A program made the position numbers and the translations under genes. DNA of 64,000 nucleotides from Bacteroidales bacterium. Lineage in GTDB: Bacteria > Bacteroidota > Bacteroidia > Bacteroidales > Lentimicrobiaceae. Below are positions 61,410 to 64,000 of this stretch, in pieces (the first letter of the stretch is position 1; every line of letters starts with the position of its first letter). The notes under the pieces are model-generated. The model was given only the letters and a program-made list of their open reading frames with translations. It was not told the DNA's origin and did no database searches. The stretch covers positions 1-64,000 of the forward strand of contig JADIZB010000039.1 in NCBI GenBank assembly GCA_016705005.1, given 5' to 3'.

Positions 61410-61922
61410 TTATTTATCCTGAATCAAACAAGAGGTAATCTCACCGATATACATCCTGTGATAGTCATTCAGGGGATAATTTTTCTGAATGGACGGTTGC
61501 AGAAATCCAACCGGGTCCAGATCCTGAAAATACAACTTCCTGCACTCCAGAATTAGCCTGGATTCACTGAAGTAAATACTGCCAGATTCCGTTTCAGCAG
61601 GGGTTAATCCCGTTTCATCAGCTTTGTTGAAATCCCTGCCGCTGTTCGCACCACAAAAACGCAAAGCGTTTCTGTACTTTTGATCGAAAAAACAGCAGGT
61701 AAATAAATCATTTGCTTCCATAAACCCATAGGTGTATCGCTGAGGTCTGATAAAAACAAACACCACCGGCTTGTTCCACAGCATACCTGATCCACCCCAA
61801 CTAGCTGTCATAGTATTGTATGAAGCCAGGTTCCCGGCTGTTATGAGCATCCATTGATTTCCAATCAGATCAATGACATTTTCCTGAATTTTTGCAGGGT
61901 CAGTTTTCGCGAAACTTTTCAT
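61410..61922 (-). CDS. flavin reductase-like FMN-binding protein
   Basis: 170 residues with the flavin-reductase-like split barrel: NQWMLITAGNLASYNTMTASWGGSGMLWNKPVVFVFIRPQRYTYGFMEANDLFTCCFF and SESRLILECRKLYFQDLDP. It probably binds FMN and uses NAD(P)H; partner unknown. It starts 2 bp after the upstream substrate-binding protein gene, so the two are co-transcribed, an unusual pairing. Confidence 0.83.
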   Translation of the reverse strand: MKSFAKTDPAKIQENVIDLIGNQWMLITAGNLASYNTMTASWGGSGMLWNKPVVFVFIRPQRYTYGFMEANDLFTCCFFDQKYRNALRFCGANSGRDFNKADETGLTPAETESGSIYFSESRLILECRKLYFQDLDPVGFLQPSIQKNYPLNDYHRMYIGEITSCLIQDK

Positions 61923-61924
61923 TT

Positions 61925-63562
61925 TTATGTCTTCTTAACCTTTTTAAGCTCAAGCAGGTTGAGTGGATTACTTCCCAATCCGCGAATATTCCTGCGCGAC
62001 AAGCGCAATACCTGATCGTAAAACAGAACAATAACCGGAGCGTCTTCCATCACAAGGCTATCCATAGCCCTGTAGAGCCGGCTTCGTTTTGATAGTTCAT
62101 TCTCCGTTCCGGCAACATCGTATAACCTGTCAAAGGCCGGGTTGCTGTATTGGGTATAATTGTTTCCTTCAGGACAATGGTTCCGGGAATAGAACAATGA
62201 CAGGTAATTCTCAGCATCAGGGTAATCGGCAATCCACGAGCCACGGAAAAAAGGCACCCTGGCCTGGGCAATATTCTCACGAAGTGTAGCAGGGGGACTT
62301 ACATCAATTTTTAAGTCAATTCCGATCTGGCTCAACTGGCTCTGAATGAACTGGCAGAGATCGAGGTACGAAGCATTGGTCGACAGTGTTATCGCAGGCA
62401 ATCCCTTACCCATCGGGTAACCGGCCTGTGACAATAGTTGACGGGCTTTAACAGGATTATAATCATATCCGAACCCGGGATTTTCAGCAAAACCAGGCAT
62501 ACCGGAAGGTATAAACCCCTGTATCCCGGGATAACCGATTCCATTGCGGAGATAGCGCATCATCCTTTTGCGGTCAAACCCATAGTTGATCGCCTGACGT
62601 ACTTCTCGTTTCAGCAATGGGTTGTTCTTCATTACGGGATTATTCCTGTCTGCCAGAATACCAAGATATTCTGTGTTGAGATATGGCCGACATGTCATAC
62701 TTATCCTATCAGCATATTTAGGATTCAGTCTTCCGGAAGGTGTAAGAATTTCGTCCTTATAGCTGGCATGCAGACCAGAGATGAAGTCTAGGTTACCTTT
62801 AACAAACTCCAGGAAAGCAGTCTGTTTGTCAATGATAAACGAAACAGCTACTGCATCAAGATATGGCAGGCGATTCCCATTTTCACTTTCAAAATAATGA
62901 TCGTTTTTTACCATCACCAGTTTAACGCCTTCTTTCCAGAGTTTAAATCTGAAAGGTCCGGTACCAACCGGGTTCGAACGGAATTCATCCCTGTAATACT
63001 CAACAGCCTCCCTGGGAACCACAGAGCAGTACTGCATACCAAGCATTCCAAGAAAAGGAGGAAATGCTTTAGTTAATCTGACAATCAAAGTCGTATCATC
63101 AATGGCAATGATGTCGGGCTGATCATTGACCATCCTCACTGGTCCCATTACCCAGGCCCCGGGAGAAGCGATTTTTTTATCCGACAAACGCTGAAAGCTG
63201 TAGATGAAATCATCAGCTTTTACCTGTCGCCCCCTGCCACCGGCGAAAACTTGGTTATCATGAAAATAAACATCATCCCTCAGGTAAAACGTATACTCCT
63301 TCCCATCCGGGCTTATCTTCCAGTTTCTGGCGATACATGGCTTTACAAGAAGGGCTGTATCAAGCTGAACCAATCCGTTAAACATCTGATTTACAGCCCA
63401 AATATTTGCCTGATTGCGGGCAAAAGCTGGGTCAAGAGATGTTATTCCTGCTGATTCGTTGTACCTGAATACAGTTTTACCCTCATCACCGGATTTATTC
63501 CTGAAACATGAAGATGCTCCCAGCAAGATGATTAATACCAGCAATTTAAGCGCTTTCTGCAT
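61925..63562 (-). CDS. ABC-type peptide-family substrate-binding lipoprotein (SBP_bac_5)
   Basis: 545 residues from ATG 63562 (MQKALKLLVLIILLGASSC, lipobox). Family 5 solute-binding protein: GITSLDPAFARNQANIWAVNQMFNGLVQLD, NWKISPDGKEYTFYLRDDVYFHDN, VKADDFIYSFQRL, NPVGTGPFRFKLWKEGVKLVMVKNDHYF and RQAINYGFDRKRMM. It binds oligopeptides or similar ligands in the periplasm. No permease or ATPase genes are adjacent; Bacteroidota often encode such proteins alone. Confidence 0.9.
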   Translation of the reverse strand: MQKALKLLVLIILLGASSCFRNKSGDEGKTVFRYNESAGITSLDPAFARNQANIWAVNQMFNGLVQLDTALLVKPCIARNWKISPDGKEYTFYLRDDVYFHDNQVFAGGRGRQVKADDFIYSFQRLSDKKIASPGAWVMGPVRMVNDQPDIIAIDDTTLIVRLTKAFPPFLGMLGMQYCSVVPREAVEYYRDEFRSNPVGTGPFRFKLWKEGVKLVMVKNDHYFESENGNRLPYLDAVAVSFIIDKQTAFLEFVKGNLDFISGLHASYKDEILTPSGRLNPKYADRISMTCRPYLNTEYLGILADRNNPVMKNNPLLKREVRQAINYGFDRKRMMRYLRNGIGYPGIQGFIPSGMPGFAENPGFGYDYNPVKARQLLSQAGYPMGKGLPAITLSTNASYLDLCQFIQSQLSQIGIDLKIDVSPPATLRENIAQARVPFFRGSWIADYPDAENYLSLFYSRNHCPEGNNYTQYSNPAFDRLYDVAGTENELSKRSRLYRAMDSLVMEDAPVIVLFYDQVLRLSRRNIRGLGSNPLNLLELKKVKKT

Positions 63563-63709
63563 AAAAAATGTAAGTTGTACAAATATAATACTATTGAAGG
63601 TTTTCACTGAAAGATTATGCAATTGCAGGGAGACTCAGGTCTTTTACATATGCGCTGTTATCCCTACAAAGTTTTGTACTACTTTTATCGCCCTAAATAT
63701 GTTGAAACC

Positions 63710-64000
63710 ATGAAAAACAGATTACTTACCTCTCTTTTCCTAGTACCGGCCCTGCTCCTATCCCTTCAGTTGGTTGCCCAGGAAAACAACCTGCTACGTG
63801 GCAGTGAAATGTGCGCCAAATCAAAACAGATGCGTCCTGCCCCCTCCGTAACTGATCTCCGTTCGCCAAATTCTCCCCGCCATAAATTCGATGTTTTAAA
63901 TTACGAACTTGACCTTGATATTTTCCATTGCTATTCCAGTCCATACCCAAGAAACTTTTCCGGAACATGCCTGATTTCGTTCAAGGTCGATAGCACCCTG
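63710..64000 (+). CDS. M1-family aminopeptidase, N-terminal part only
   Basis: 97 codons are in the window from ATG 63710: signal peptide (LLTSLFLVPALLLSLQLVAQ) then the start of an M1 beta-sheet domain (SPRHKFDVLNYELDLDIFHCYSSPYPRNFSGTCLISFKVDSTL), which has the F-D-V-x-x-Y-x-L-D-L-D pattern common to M1 peptidases. The catalytic HExxH region lies beyond the window, so the assignment rests on this N-terminal pattern alone. Divergent from the substrate-binding protein gene. Confidence 0.65.
   Translation, partial: MKNRLLTSLFLVPALLLSLQLVAQENNLLRGSEMCAKSKQMRPAPSVTDLRSPNSPRHKFDVLNYELDLDIFHCYSSPYPRNFSGTCLISFKVDSTL

Overview
The window comes from the chromosome of a member of the Bacteroidota, probably Bacteroidales-like. 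Evidence: a TonB-dependent receptor with an N-terminal carboxypeptidase-regulatory domain, type IX secretion C-terminal tails, the rpmG-DUF4295-ftsY-rimO block, FloA/NfeD, a GH92 mannosidase, few visible Shine-Dalgarno sequences, and many upstream regions carrying the Bacteroidota -7 box TAnnTTTG, in several cases with TTG/TTTG about 19-20 bp upstream. There is no phage, insertion sequence, CRISPR array, rRNA or tRNA that I can recognise. Most of the window is ordinary housekeeping and envelope sequence.

Layout. 1-5.4 kb: a large secreted beta-propeller/PKD/GEVED protein broken by two frameshifts, and a membrane TPR-HTH regulator. 5.5-12 kb (minus strand): a HEAT-like protein, a free-standing structured RNA gene with its own promoter and terminator (6101-6424), an OB-fold-like protein, a RelA/SpoT homologue with a damaged hydrolase site, floA-nfeD, an M48 protease and clpS. 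12-27 kb: NUDIX hydrolase, serine hydrolase, thioesterase, MORN-type protein, rimO, ftsY, DUF4295, rpmG, xerD, a short-chain dehydrogenase, cutC, a T9SS-secreted protein, an EEP-family phosphohydrolase, galM and a beta-barrel protein. 27-34 kb: GH92, class II aldolase-like protein, serA, a four-helix-bundle protein, DUF1015 and a small HTH protein. 34-39 kb: a hybrid histidine kinase and an LtaS-like phosphotransferase. 39.4-47.7 kb: a tightly packed glycolipid operon (GT39, GT2, LPG-synthase-type membrane protein, nucleotide-sugar epimerase) followed by a three-part MMPL/acyltransferase/methyltransferase protein. 47.7-57.4 kb: a lipoprotein, yggS, a small secreted protein, about 1 kb of heptamer-phased non-coding repeats, a MORN protein, and a TonB receptor with its surface lipoprotein. 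57.4-64 kb: an M14 carboxypeptidase interrupted by an in-frame TAA, dapA, DUF6913, an ABC substrate-binding lipoprotein with a flavin reductase, and the start of an M1 peptidase.

The most interesting signals are regulatory and non-coding. (1) The small secreted protein at 49543 and the lipoprotein/TonB-receptor operon at 56116-51700 share an operator: direct TTAA repeats at an exact 11-bp period, ending exactly 15 bp before the -7 box in both promoters. This is the geometry of PhoP/PhoB boxes and suggests a phosphate-starvation regulon. (2) The RNA gene at 6101-6424 is rich in GNRA-capped hairpins and matches no class I recognise by eye. (3) The region 50068-51050 contains unrelated repeat families (CTTACTG-, CTCCATA- and GACGGGG-like) that share a 7-bp period, embedded in four larger copies of about 185-265 bp. 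Two reading-frame lesions (1-3386 and 57434-59740) may be real decay or assembly errors.
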